This document shows positions 41,390-53,378 of a stretch of 64,000 bases of DNA, in pieces; position 1 is the first letter of the stretch, and the number at the start of each line of letters is the position of its first letter. Source of the DNA: Sordariomycetes sp. S80-01Y (Eukaryota; Ascomycota; Sordariomycetes); contig JAXQJY010000033.1 in the NCBI GenBank assembly GCA_037042185.1, positions 930,001-994,000 on the forward strand. Direction: 5' to 3'. A program made the position numbers and the translations under genes. The notes under the pieces were generated by a model. The model was given only the letters and a program-made list of their open reading frames with translations, had not been told where the DNA came from and searched no databases.

Positions 41390-42953
41390 ATGTTTCAACA
41401 AGTACGTCTCCTTGAACTCCTCTATCCAACGGGGATACGGCGCGCGGAACGCAATCGTGGCACGCGAGATAAGGCGCGAACGCGACCGCGCTTCCCTTCC
41501 TTTGCCCCGAGTCTCCGTGCCTGTGCTTAGCTGACGTCCTGAACAGAAGAAACCATACTCCGCGGTAACCGTTACCATCGAGAACCTCACTGGCGAAGCA
41601 TATGAGGAGGAAGACTTCAGCGGCATCCCCGAGCTCGTCGAAGTCATCAAACTTCAGGCTACCGGCCCAACAGAGGCCGCTCGCGCCATCCGCAAGAAGC
41701 TGAAATACGGCTCTGTGCACCGCCAGATCCGCGCGCTTGTCATTCTTGACGGACTGATCCAGAATGCTGGCCCCCGGTTCCAGCGTGCTTTCGCCGACGA
41801 GCCGTTGCTTGAGCGTCTGAGGGTGTGCGGGACGTCGGATTTGAGCGACCCGGACGTAAAGAAAAAGTGCAGAGAGTTGTTCAGGCAGTGGAGTGCGTAC
41901 TCTGGGACCCCGGGCTTAAGCAAAATCGCAGCGTTGCACAAGGTTGGTGAAGCCTGGCCGGGGATACCTAGACCGTCGAAGCTGACGAGAGCAGGAACTG
42001 CCCAAGAAGAAGATCGCCGTCACCCAGGAGAGGTCCAAGGTCATTCGCGAGACGGACGAGAACCCATTCGGGGACGATGAGGAGGAAGAGGCTCAGCGCC
42101 AAGCGCAACAGCGCGCTCAAGCCGGCTCATCAGGTCCGGCAGGCTCTTCAAGAACAACACCCAGTACCGCCCAGTCTCTCGCCAACCGAAGCGCAGGAAC
42201 CGGCTCTTCTTTTTTCAGCTCCTCAAAGGACAAGAAGAAAGACAAGAATAAGTCAGGCAAGCGCAAGCCTTTCGATCTTGAAGCGGAGAAGGAGAACATG
42301 AAGGCTGTCATAGCGGATGCGTCAATCACCTCGACCAACCTCATGAACGCCCTTCAAACGATAAATCGTGAGACAGAGCGCATCTCGGAGAACCCGAATG
42401 CTGTGGAGAAATTCGAGGCTTGCAAGCAGCTACGTCGAAGAGTCCTACGCTATGTAAGGCGCCTAGGCGGCAAAGAAGGGATCAATACTAACGTGCACAG
42501 ATTCACCATGTTGAGCATGAGCAGTACCTTGGTAGTCTTCTCAATGCCAATGATGCGCTGGTTCACGCCTTGATGTCCTTCGAACAGATGGATCACTCCA
42601 TAGACGCAGACAGCGATTCCGACGATGAGCTGGCGGAGCAGGCGCATATGTACAAGAGTAAGGGTCCTTACCGGAGACTAGCGAACGATGAGACTAATTA
42701 CTCGGTCCCAGTGATTCAAGAGAACCAGGCAAACCAGCAGGTGCCCGACGTAGGCAACCTTAGCCTCAACACCCGCGCTCCACCACCTCGACCACCAGCC
42801 ACCACGAAACCTGGAGCCCCTCCTCCACCAAAGCCCCCGAGACCGGGTACGCAGCCGGAGCCGGAGTCTGAACCTGAGGACGATAATGATCCATTTGGCG
42901 ATAAGAACGTTGTGGAAACTCCTGCTGTTGAGAGGACGGAGCCGAAGTGGTGA
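41390..42953 (+). CDS. lsb5: Lsb5-like VHS-GAT adaptor
   Basis: Actin-linked endocytic adaptor; yeast Lsb5 binds Las17/WASP, Sla1 and ubiquitin. Four exons: 41390-41401, 41547-41942, 41995-42453 and 42501-42953, giving 439 residues. The first coding exon has only 12 nt (Met-Phe-Gln-Gln), placed because ATG TTT CAA CAA before a GTACGT donor joins to KKPYSAVTVTIENLT, the usual family start. A VHS/ENTH domain fills about residues 10-140 (EVIKLQATGPTEAARAIRKK, QIRALVILDGLIQNAG). After a charged linker with ENPFGDDEEEE comes a GAT domain (about residues 225-325: DASITSTNLMNALQTINRE, EHEQYLGSLLNANDALV). The C terminus is Pro-rich (PPPRPPATTKPG, PPPPKPPRPG), suited to SH3 partners, with a second DPFGDK motif. 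Confidence 0.88.
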
Positions 42954-45900
42954 TGGACCGGTTGCAGAGGTGCGGAGAGGGATACCCTGATACCTGATGT
43001 GTAGTTAGCATTCGTAAATGGTAAGCCGCCTTTCAAGGCTAAATTGATGCAAAAATACGATCTACAGGCCCTTCAGCGATCATGCTGGAGTGATGTTGCA
43101 CAGCACTCATACTGACGAGACAAATGAACAGCTAAGGCTATAGGTCACCACTTCTCACCACAATAGTCGAACACCAAAGCGTTCACTTCTGCACTAGGAC
43201 CTCAACGCTATTACACTCGCTATTTCAGGTTTCGCATAGTGGCAGTATGGCAAAAGCTCATGTAAGACTATAACCTTCTCCCGCCCTGACGCAGGGTAGT
43301 TAAACAAGCAGCGGGCTGTTCGACATCGCCGTAACGCGACAATGACTGAGGTTATTGCTTTCCAGTTTGAGGTATAAACATGATCACTGATGCCTAGCGA
43401 ACCATGTTTCTCATCTCGTCGAAGCTGTCGTATGTTGTCATCATGGATCGTTGCTGCAAGCGCAACCACGGTCGCTGCAAGTGAGACAACCCCGGATCTA
43501 CCGAACCTGAGATACATGCTGTGTGTGACCGACGCAAGCTCTGAGACTTCCCACGGCGAGATACGAAGCCACACGCTACGGATTACAATCATCTGAAACC
43601 CAGATGATGTCGTCAGGATCCAAAAGAGCCACCGAAGCCACACGCGGCGCTCGTCGCCCTGTTGCGTCCGGAAAAGGAATGCTTCCAGAAACCCCCTTCA
43701 TAGTGGGGACTGCGGAGGATGCAGTGCTTGAGTGTTTGTCGCCAAGCATTGTGCCCGACCACTGAGAGAAGCACGGGGTCGCCGAAGAGGTGTGCACCAT
43801 GGAACTGCACTCAGAAACAGAGGCTGGGTGGCTGAGATTACGCTCGCCTACTCCCATTGGCCGGACGACGCGCAGGGCTGGCTGTGAATAAAGGGGACAC
43901 TTGCCCGCATTCTGGGGTCAATAGGGCATGTTTGGCCCTTGGGAGAAGCTACGGAACAGCAACGAAAGAGGTGGTTGCGGCTTCTCGCTTGGCGGGCGCT
44001 TTGAACATCGAGGAAAGGGAGCTAATGCATGACGTTGGGAATGCAAGGGGTCGGGGGTGAGCTTGGGTCTGATCGACAAAAGCAACAGCCGAAAGCCAGG
44101 GCCACTCTGAAGCCATTGTTCTTACGATGCGCGCCAGCCTTGCACGGAGCTTGGGCAGGGACTGCGAACGACTTGATGCCCTCACCTCTGTGTCTGGGGG
44201 TTCGGAAACAGATCGGATGGGATCGAAGTTTCCGGGCAAAGGATTCAATCTTGGTGGACTCTCAGTGTCTCGGTCAGAGATTTCAACCAGTGGACGATTT
44301 GACAAGTATCCACAGAGCGTAGGCAGACGTTTTCTTCGTCGCAGACGAGACCCTCAATCCTCCAAACCGAATGCCAGTGTTCGGATGAGTGATGACTGGG
44401 GTTGCGGGCGAGGCTAAAGACCGAGACAGCGACGCCCTCTGATCCTTGGATCTTGATCGAGGGAGACGCAAACCACGGCGACGTGACATCGAAAGGCATT
44501 CGACAGGCAAACTGTCGCGCTGTCCGAAATACTGCATAAGATGCGACTGACCAGGTATGCATGCCCCGCCGGCGTAAGCCACAGTTACACGACGCCCAGG
44601 AACAATAGCAAGCCACGACCCCAAAGTCATATTGAGAAGCCGCCGTGCGGCACGAGCTCGTGACCACGTTTGCGCTGTTGGTCCGGAGGTACCGCCCACC
44701 TGGTAAACGTAATGAGCCATCCACGGCGTCGTTCCCACCACCGGAACGCTGTAAGGCTCGGTTGTCGTATGTGGGAAGCAGGAAATAACGATTTACGGCT
44801 CGACGTGGTTCCCTGTGGGATGACTTCATGGGGTGAGACGCTGGTCAGTAGCTGCGCGATCAGGCAGCGAGAAGGAGGCGACGAAAAATTGACTGGTAAG
44901 AGACTGACAGCGGCACTAAATGGGCGCGGATTGCCATCCGGCATGGGAAAGTGCCGTTAGCTTCAGGAACCGTAAAGGAGGATTCCCATTGAGAGAGATC
45001 CCTGCTTGTCGCTCACGGTGCGTAATGGCATGTCCAAGCTCGGGCCTTTTGGGGGACGTGCGCTAGAAACCTTCTCGAAGATCAGATATGGAAGTGTGGC
45101 TGCAGGAAGCGTCAAAGATAGACTCAATTGCGACGACTCCAGAAAGGCAACGCCATGTTTGACGACCAGCTGAGGTCAACAAGGGAGGGCTGAGCGTGGG
45201 CGCTGCGTCACGGTGCAAGGCTCTGCAGATCCCGCACGCAAAATTCCATTCCAGAAGGCTTCCAGAAACCTGCTACGTAGGTACTAGCGCGCCTCTCCGG
45301 AGCTGCGCGATCGCTCCAGTCTCCACACATCGTCGAGGATCCCTGCCACTGACCCCCTTCTGCACGCGACTTCAAAACGTCACAGGCAGATGACAGGCCT
45401 GAGAAATGAGTTAGGCGGCCCAGGGACGGGAGAGAATCAATCGAGGCGGATTGGCATTCTGCGAGGCATCGGCAAGCCATCATTTGACGGCCTCCGCAGC
45501 CGTTTGAAAGGGACCAAGGCTGGATGGGAAACGCTTGGGCTCCCGGGGGTGACGGGACCCTTTTCTGGGGGACAAGGGCATGTACCGCGCACAGTGTCTT
45601 CTTAGAGACCGGAATGCCCAGGCCAAGCTCAAGAGCGCTGGCCCATGCTCAAGCGATCTCCCACGAAGTGGTCCTCCTCACCGAAACCACCACCGAGTGC
45701 TGCAAAGGCTCTAGACCTGCATTCTGGACTGCTGTCACATCGCGTGGGGTTTGTGTCCTTAACTGAAGATGAGACTGGTAATCCGTGTAGTTCGGAACAC
45801 GTAAGTCTTATGAGAAGCTCATCTCGTTGCGGCCGAATTTTCGGCCACCGGCTCGGTAGTTGCAGAGGATTTTCCTCTGCAGGATTGGTTCAGTTGAGGA

Positions 45901-48459
45901 TTCCTTCATGCCAGGAGCAGATCAGCGGTCAACGCTGTAACACGTCGCAACAGACCGACACTTGGCTGCTTTGGCCCACGCTGCAACACCAGCGGAGCCC
46001 CTGTAACGTCGAGACCAGCGCCTCCAGTCACCGCACATCAGCTTTCTAGGCCTCTCCAGTAGACTAGTCCGCTACTTATGTGACCGCAGTAGCGAGGCGT
46101 CGTCCAGCGCATGGACCGCGCTAGACATCTCATTGACAGGGATTGCCGAATTGCAATGGAAGCATCACAGAACAGCCTGCAACGTGCGAACAGCGACGTC
46201 AGAATGAGCGCCGAGGTCTATCCTTTCCCATCGAAGCACCCCATGCAAGGACCCGAATCGCTCCCTGCCCCGGTTCACTCTCAAGCGGCTCCGTCTCGAA
46301 CTTTCAAGGGCCCGGTTCTGATCACGAGCACTTTAATTCTAAATGCCGCCATTCTGAGGCGTTGTGAAAGGGTAATTGTTGCCACGCATTTAGCCTTATT
46401 GACGCTCTGACTACCATACCACCGTCGTCTTTACCTCGACCCAATGCGGCGGTTCCGTCGCCCGCAACGCGATGTATTGACCCTGCCAGACACGAGACCA
46501 GTGATGCTGAGGCGATGGCTGAGAGGACCTGTAATCTTCCATCGGATAGCCACATCACGACGATTCGAGGCGGTCAGCGACAAAGCAGTTTGTGTTTCAA
46601 GAAAGTACATACGCGTTTCGTTTCGAACAGTCGTCCGGCCTCTAATATGATATCCGCTGCTCGCAGAGTCATGCTGAGATTGATGCAATCTCGTAAGCGA
46701 ATTGCCAGGCTCTCGCATCAACACGGAACCCTGTCGTCAGAGCCTTGCGTGACCTCGCATGCCAAAAATGAAACTCCTTGCATGGAGGTTGCTGGAAGAG
46801 GCCTTGGGGAGCAGCAAGGTGAACAGCTTGTTTGCTATCAACAATGCAATGATCAGACTAGTTTTCTTCTCCCTGGGTCCAGGCTATCTGGAGGGGTTAC
46901 TATTTGCAGTGAGGTGGTCGGAGCAGAAGAGCGCACTGACCGACATGAGGCCTGGCGATACCGCGGTGGAGTTCTGACAGCTCACACTGTCCTCTGCACT
47001 GTATGAGTACCTCACCCTGCCATCACGACCAACAACCAAACTTACTCCCATAGACAAATTTGGACTCTGCTCCAACCCAAGCCTTTTCCAACCTCCCAGT
47101 CTAGAGCTGGTGGCCTCACAGTTATAACGTCCCCTCCATCCCCAGACCCGTTTGCGATCAGAACTCCCATCATTGCTCAGCCGAGTCCACCGTCCCCAGC
47201 ACGCATCTGCTCCGGAGCCAAAAATCTCCGATCATCACCGCGCAAAACGCCAGGCATTGGCCTCGCTCATCCATCAGCATCGTCAACATCATCGCACATC
47301 GCCACGTCGACGCCGTCGCCGCCCCTCCTTGAGCCTGCCCTGGATCGAGAGCTCGGATCCTCCTAGGCTTCTGTTACAACAGCGCTGGTGAGTCCTAACC
47401 CTGATCCTCGACGAGTCGTGCGTGCTCCCCTGTCGCTGCTCTGGCGTCTCTTCCCGCCGGCGCGAACCCCTGCTCCGCTAGCCCTGATCCGCTGCCCGCT
47501 GGATGAGGGTCGCTCCCGTTGGGCCATGTCATTGCGTCGTCCCCGGTCTTTCCAGGGGCGTCGACATATTTTTTCCCCCTTTGAAGATCTGCCCTGTCAT
47601 TGCACTGCCCATGCCCCGTTCATTGAGTCCCTCCTTGGACTCTTAAAACCTTCAACCCTCGATCGTATCTTTCCTTTTTGTTTCGATTGGAAAGTCTTCC
47701 TCGAGTCCTTTTGTTCCCGCTGTACCATCCTGCTTTGCTATAGACTACTGCTTTTCTCTGCATCACGACCTCGAACGACCAAATACTCCGTAATCCTTCG
47801 CGTCGCCGCTGACCAAGTATCAAAAAGATTCTTCACGACGCCCTCCCTATACACCGCACCGCCTTTCTTTGACGATACAACCGCTCTCAGGGCTTCGGCG
47901 CGACTCAGCCCATTTGCCAGGCCATCCGCAAACCCCGAACCACCGCCCTGCGCCCGACCCTCATCGAGCTCTACGAGTCGAAACTACGTTCGACCGAAAG
48001 CCATCCGCGACCGTGCACGTCTAGGAAAGCCTAGAAGCATCTACTCGAACGATACTTTTCGCACGACTTGGCAGGAACCGGTCTGTCGGAACGACGCCAA
48101 GGTCCATTGGCGTACGCTTTCAGGGCGAACTTCTTCATCACAAACAACCAGCTGGGAACCCCAGATACAGCGATTATCCCACAGCAGTCAAATTGTACGT
48201 GAGAATCTTGAAGGAAATCGGTTCGGGATTCTGTAACGCGTACGGGATGCTCTTGACGCTTCATCGTGTCAGGAGCAACTCGCAGAGTGGGAGGCTGGCC
48301 TACTCCCTGCGCGTTCAGGATCAAGTGCCTGAAGCCCGTCTCCCTGGTTTACGATGGACAAAGCTGACTTTCATGGTTTAGGTTCCTTGATCCGGACACT
48401 CCGCTGAATCAAAGTCTTGCGGTCCACGCAAGCTCTGCGCCATCTGTTAAGTACAGGTG
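42954..48459. other. 5.5 kb gene-free stretch before the C2H2 gene
   Basis: No reading frame here shows family similarity. The largest (43194-43643 minus, 46515-47006 plus, 47388-48236 plus) are of biased composition and unsupported. From about 47100 the plus strand is C/T-rich like a long transcript leader. A good donor (CTGGTGAGTCC, GT at 47389) and an acceptor just before the start (TTAAGTACAG, ending 48456) would allow a roughly 1.1 kb leader intron. This looks like a long control region of the downstream transcription factor. Confidence 0.45.
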
Positions 48460-49869
48460 ATGGGATCGTTGGCAGTTGAGGTTATGGACATTGGAAACGT
48501 GTTGAACAACAAAAGATTTCAACATCACATGTCGAGCAATTTCATGCAACACGCTCCGAGCCACTTCCCGATCATTAAGCCTGAACCAGGAATGGAACGC
48601 TCAGTGTCACCACACGGGTCAGAGCACTCTCACTACTCGACTTCGCACCAGTTATCCCGGCCATACCCATCCCCAGGCAGCATGCAGGCTCCTATGGCGA
48701 TGTCCTCTAACGCCATGTCGTTACCGTCGTTCCCCGACATGTCGACCATGCCAAACATGCACTACCAGCAGGTGCCACCGACCAGCATGACGATGCAGCA
48801 GCCTCCTCCGATTCAGCAAAGGTCTCCCAAGCCAGCTTCCAAGAACTTTCCTTGCAGGACGTGCGGCAAGCCTTTCGCCCGTCGCTCGGATCTCGTCCGT
48901 CACGGTACGCACAAGACAAGACCCCCGACTCGTTCGTCGCTAACAAAAGCAGAACGTATTCACAGCGGCGTACGACCGCACGTTTGCGACCACGCTGACT
49001 GCGGCAAGCAGTTCATCCAAAGGTCAGCTCTGACCGTGCACCAAAGGGTTCACACAGGAGAAAAACCCCATCACTGCGAAATCTGCGCAAAGGTACGGAG
49101 GAACATTTTGAAAATGTATGGATGAGAAACTGACAATACCCAGCGCTTCAGTGACAGCAGCTCCCTGGCACGACATCGGCGAACGCACTCTGGGAAGCGG
49201 CCTTACAAGTGCCCATACGCCGACTGCCAGAAGACATTTACCCGTCGCACCACTCTGAACCGTCATCAAAACCACCACAGCGGTACCATCGAGGAAGCTG
49301 CAGCTGCCACTCGCGCGGCTCTGGCGGCCACTGGCGGTCAAAGGGCTTCGCAAGCCCCTTCAGAGAGCGAGCACTCCTCGAACCACGGGTCGCCTCTGGG
49401 TACCCCATCCCCCGCCACTCGCAACATGTCGATGTCGCCGAGCGTTGATCTTACGGGCGGCAATCACCTGGCTCGCCAGATGAACGACGGAGGTTACATG
49501 CAGAACGGACTGCCCGTACACTTGCGTGTAGGTAGCCCTGCAGGTTCAACTTCGTCCGCAGGCTACGGCCAGGCTATGCGCCCAACATCCCATCCGACCG
49601 GTTACGGCCCGCCTTCGACCCTAGAGCCCAGCCTTGACCAACCTCCTTCCGGCCCGACAAGCGTCTCCGGAAGCCCTCACATGGGCAGTGCTGGATGGCA
49701 GTCTCCCGTGCACGTGCCTTCTCCCAACTCTCACACCAACAACTACATGTACGCCGACCCAGGGCACAGCTACACGCAAGACCAGGCAGCCATGAATCAA
49801 ATGTACTACGGAGCGCCGCAGCAGATGCGTCGACCCGGAGACGAGTCAGGGATGGTCCAAATGCCTTAG
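48460..49869 (+). CDS. Four-finger C2H2 zinc-finger transcription factor
   Basis: Predicted DNA-binding regulator. Three exons: 48460-48904, 48953-49092 and 49144-49869, giving 436 residues; the ATG at 48484 (MDIGNVLNNKRF) is an alternative start. The N-terminal third is rich in Met, Ser, Pro and Gln (MTMQQPPPIQQRSPKP). Four tandem fingers occupy about residues 130-250: FPCRTCGKPFARRSDLVRH, HVCDHADCGKQFIQRSALTV, HHCEICAKRFSDSSSLARH and YKCPYADCQKTFTRRTTLNR, joined by TGEKP/SGKRP-type linkers. The two introns fall within the finger array, one in finger 1 and one in finger 3. The C-terminal part is Ser/Gly/Pro-rich. The family is widespread in filamentous fungi; I do not recognise a named orthologue with confidence. 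It has an unusually long gene-free upstream region. Confidence 0.85.
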
Positions 49870-51480
49870 GACGGCTTGGAAGACTCTCTCAACGAGGTTC
49901 TTGGGGATAGTGAATTCACAGCCGCCCCTCCGCCACTCTCATTTGACCCTACGCAATCTCCGGCCAGACCGACCTCGTCAGCGACATGACCTAACGCTGG
50001 CTCGACGCCGGGGTTGGTCTGACCAGGTTGCTCATTTTTCCTTAGGAGTTCTTTTTTGCGATCTGTTTCCTTGATTCAGGGCAGGCACATGCATTCGGCG
50101 TAAGGATTCGCAAGACGCTCAGAGGCGTCATCAAATAGAAGCGTGCGCGCACAACATACACACTAAGGCACAGAGAGGCTTTGAAGTAGGAGGAACGGAC
50201 ATGACTCTCAGCTCATCAGGAATGGGGCAGGGAACCGGGTTTCTTTGTCTCGGTGTAACCACAAACTGAATTTTCTCTTGCGCTATAGACTGGGGGCAAA
50301 ATTGGGACCAATCGGCGCGGGAAGACATATCAAATAGACTTGCGTTTCGGACCAGAGTAATAAACGAGCTTGGAACTTGGGAACTTGATATGTATCCTTG
50401 TGAGGATCCTCTAAAGTGACGGCTCGCCTGGATGATTAGTGATATCAGGTTGGCCAAGGTGCATACCTACCCTTGCTTGGCCCACGGTACGCCGTGACCT
50501 CATGCAGTAGAGCTCCTTGCCTGCGGGATCGTGGCATGTTGAGTGATCTGCCACTAACGCGGCACCTCGTGGTGTCTTGCATCCCCGATATTTTTCGCTG
50601 CGAGTCCCGGGCCACCTCAACATGCCCAGCTGCCAGCCCCATCCATTCGCGGTCCTGGTCGCTCAGCTCCAACTGAAGTCCAACCGAACTGCCGGCACCG
50701 TCGCTGGTCCAATTGGATGCTAGGCCAGAGCTTGAGACAAACGGACAAGTCGTCATCGTTGGCCTCTGCACCCGCACGAGTATTAATCGTCGTGCTTGCA
50801 ACCCGCATCGCGCTTCTGCCTCCCGGCGCGCCACGCCCAGAGCCTCGGTGCCCAGTCAGACCGCGTGGGCTGCGCAACATTGTCCCGCCTCTCTGCTCTG
50901 TGCCGGGCGCCTCTTCGACGACAAAAAGCAAGCGGCAGCTGGCAGCTCCTGGAAGGCAGGACATCCGGCCTCGACGATCGCCTGCCCGCAGCATTGGATG
51001 TTGAGTCCTGGGGGGCACCGCAGCGCATATTATCTGATTTGTAATCGCTCCCGCCAGCTAGCGCCAGATATCACATATCAAGAATTCAGGGACCCCCCGT
51101 TCGCGAACCTCCCCCTTTTCTTCTTCCTGGACCTTTTTTTTCCTACCCTTCTCAAAGGATTGCGGGGTCCGCCCGCTGTGCCTGTGCGCCAGCATGGACG
51201 GCGGTTGCTTGCTTGCTTGCTGGCTTGCAAGCGAGCGAGCGAGCCCCCCCCCTCCCTTGCGAGGTTTAGCCTCGATGGCGGGAGGGACGCCTGATTAATG
51301 ATAGGTGAAGCTACCTGCGATGGCCGCGGACGGGGAGCGGGAGGACGTATATAGAGTTTGGCAAGCCCCCCCTCGAGAAGTGGCGCATAAAAGATTCAAT
51401 ATTTTACTGCTACTTGGAAAGTTTGCTGCTGTCTGATCTCTCGAAGCCTTGGGCATACAAACCCAGGAGACTTGTACGCA
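49870..51480. other. Intergenic, 1.6 kb
   Basis: 3' region of the C2H2 gene and promoter of the DsbA-like gene. No gene recognised. Contains a short repeat with dyad symmetry (next entry), a C run at 51245-51253 and T-rich tracts near 51135. Confidence 0.5.
51205..51244. repeat. TTGC / GCGA tetranucleotide repeats with central palindrome
   Basis: Four TTGC units, then the perfect 10-base palindrome GCTTGCAAGC at 51223-51232, then GAGC units. Could fold into an imperfect hairpin. Lies about 240 bases before the DsbA-like start. Confidence 0.7.
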
Positions 51481-52224
51481 ATGGCGGTCTCGCAGCCCAG
51501 AGAGAGGATCCTCATCCGGATCGAAGTCCACATCGACACGCTTTGTCCGTGGTGTTACATACAGAAACGTAGCCTCGACACCGCCATGAGGAAATTCCAG
51601 GATCAGCACCCAGAAGTCGAATTTGAGGTGTTGTGGCGGCCGTTCTACCTGTATCCAATGCTTGAAGAAGGTGAGTGCCCCCAACTGCTGTAGTGAGCTG
51701 GGCAGGTCGACAGGGCTGAACTGGGAAAAGGATGCGACAAGGCAACGCTGTACGGCCCGGAGTCCAGGCCGAACAACTTCTACGCCAACCGCTCCAAGAT
51801 AGAGGCCGCCGGCCTGGCCAACTCAATTGTCTTCTCAATAAAAGGCGCCACCGGGCCCTCCCGCCTCTCCCACCAGCTCATCGCCCTGGCCCTCCAACAG
51901 CGGGACGCCATCGCGCAAGCAGCCGTCGTGGACGCCCTCTTCAGGGGCCACTTCGAGAAGGGCGAGGACCTGACGGACGCCGTGTGGCTGGTGAGCGTGG
52001 GTGTGACGGCCGGCGGGCTGGACGGCAAGGATGTCAAGAGGGTCCTGGACAGCGAGGAGGCCGGCTGCAGCGTCGACGAGGAGGTGAGGAGTGCGAGCGT
52101 CGAGAGACAGGTCAAGGCCGTGCCGTGTGTGACTATGCAAGGGCTGTACCGCGTGGGCGGGTACCAGGAGGAGCACGTCTTCACTGAGCAATTCCACAAG
52201 ATTTGGAAGAATGGAGGGAAATGA
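51481..52224 (+). CDS. DsbA/FrnE-like thioredoxin-fold oxidoreductase
   Basis: Cytosolic-type thiol oxidoreductase of the DsbA/FrnE family (also annotated 2-hydroxychromene-2-carboxylate isomerase-like). Two exons, 51481-51670 and 51731-52224, giving 227 residues, normal for the family. The thioredoxin-like start has the redox motif CPWC in HIDTLCPWCYIQKRSLD. The helical insertion follows with SRLSHQLIALALQQRDAIAQ and DALFRGHFEKGEDLTD, and the closing thioredoxin strand has the cis-Pro segment KAVPCVTMQGLYRVGGYQEE. Here a third Cys follows the Pro in VPCV, where FrnE proteins usually have VP followed by a hydrophobic residue. No signal peptide. Substrate unknown. Confidence 0.85.
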
Positions 52225-52478
52225 TCGGCATCGCGATGTGTCTATGCATTGGAACTTTTGGCGTTTTGGAAATCGGCTTTGTGATAGAATACGCTTAGAT
52301 ATCCTCGGAGTTGATTTTGATGTTTTCAGTCTTTGCGTTGCCGCTTCATTGTATGTAGTCCGTGAAAAGCAATGGTCTCACTCCAATAAACGCCTTCGCT
52401 AATCCATGAGAAGCAAGTCTCTATGTACAATGCAAACAACCGATCCTCTGCTGCAGATAGTCCACGCCCCCGGCTCAG

Positions 52479-53378
52479 TTACCTGCGCATGTTGCTGTAG
52501 TCTTGCATGAGATGCGCCATGTGCACGTTGGTCGCCTTGCCCGTGCGCTTCCCGGCCCTCTTCTTGGGTTGCTTGGACTTTGCCGGACCGTTGGCCGCCC
52601 TGCTGAGCGGGTCGTCGCTTGCGGGTTTCTGCCCAACGCCCACGAGCTTGCGGTGCATGTCGTCGAGCTCCGGCAGCTGAACGCGGGACCACATGACGCG
52701 GAACTCGGGATCGACGTGGTGGTGCAGCGATGGGTCGTCGATCCAGATGTTGCGCGGGATGTTATCCTTGGCCGTGCGCACGATGAGGATCTTGTGCGCC
52801 CTCTCCAGCTCCTCCAGCGCCTGGTCACAGTCGGGCCACCCATCCTTGAGGTCCTTGACCGATGTGTGCGAGGCATCCTTCTTCCTCTGCAGATACGCCA
52901 GAAGTGACGTCTTGTCCTTGACGCCAGCAATCTTGGGACTGTAGATGTACGTGCCCGTCTCCCACGTCTGCTCCGACAAGCTCTCGTCCGCCCTGTGCTC
53001 CACGCGAGGATGCGTCCTTATGATGCCCATCAACTTGCGCTTGTGCTCGTCCGTGAAGTTCCGCAAGCTCAGGTGCCCGATGATGTCGGCCGCGGTCTTG
53101 GGCTCGCCCTTCTTGCCCTTGAGGTACTCGACCGCGAACGACAGCTGGGTCCTAACCTCGTTGCCGTAGCCGGTCTGCGCGGGCTGGGAGTAGATCTCCC
53201 CATCGCGCTTGCGCTTGGCATCCTTGCTGTTGCCTGCGGCGTCGGAGGCGATGGACGGCGAGGGCGAGGCTCTGGCGTTCTTGGAGGCGCCGCTCGACGT
53301 CGCGGCTGGGTTGGCGAGTTTGGCGGTCGCGGACAGGGAGCCGGGGGCGGCTTTGCTCTGCTTCTCGAGGTGCGACAT
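52479..53378 (-). CDS. tfa2: General transcription factor TFIIE subunit beta
   Basis: Small subunit of TFIIE, which recruits and regulates TFIIH at RNA polymerase II promoters. Single exon, 299 residues, close to yeast Tfa2 (328). The first 85 residues are Ser/Ala-rich and disordered. Two winged-helix domains follow: the first with QLSFAVEYLKGKKGEPKTAA, DIIGHLSLRN and HKRKLMGIIRTHPRVE, the second with TGTYIYSPKIAGVKDKTSLL, TSVKDLKDGWPDCDQALEEL and RTAKDNIPRNIWIDDP. The C-terminal part has VDPEFRVMWSRVQLPELDDM and a basic tail (KSKQPKKRAGKRTGKATNVH), as expected for the DNA- and TFIIE-alpha-binding end. No intron is needed. Confidence 0.93.
   Translation of the reverse strand: MSHLEKQSKAAPGSLSATAKLANPAATSSGASKNARASPSPSIASDAAGNSKDAKRKRDGEIYSQPAQTGYGNEVRTQLSFAVEYLKGKKGEPKTAADIIGHLSLRNFTDEHKRKLMGIIRTHPRVEHRADESLSEQTWETGTYIYSPKIAGVKDKTSLLAYLQRKKDASHTSVKDLKDGWPDCDQALEELERAHKILIVRTAKDNIPRNIWIDDPSLHHHVDPEFRVMWSRVQLPELDDMHRKLVGVGQKPASDDPLSRAANGPAKSKQPKKRAGKRTGKATNVHMAHLMQDYSNMRR

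Noticed and set aside
43194-43643. Minus-strand frame of 149 codons in the long gene-free stretch.
   Set aside because: Overlaps other frames of similar quality and shows no recognisable domain or signal.
47388-48236. Open frame of 282 codons upstream of the C2H2 gene.
   Set aside because: Composition (Arg, Ser, Pro, Phe) matches a translated C/T-rich leader; no conserved segment.
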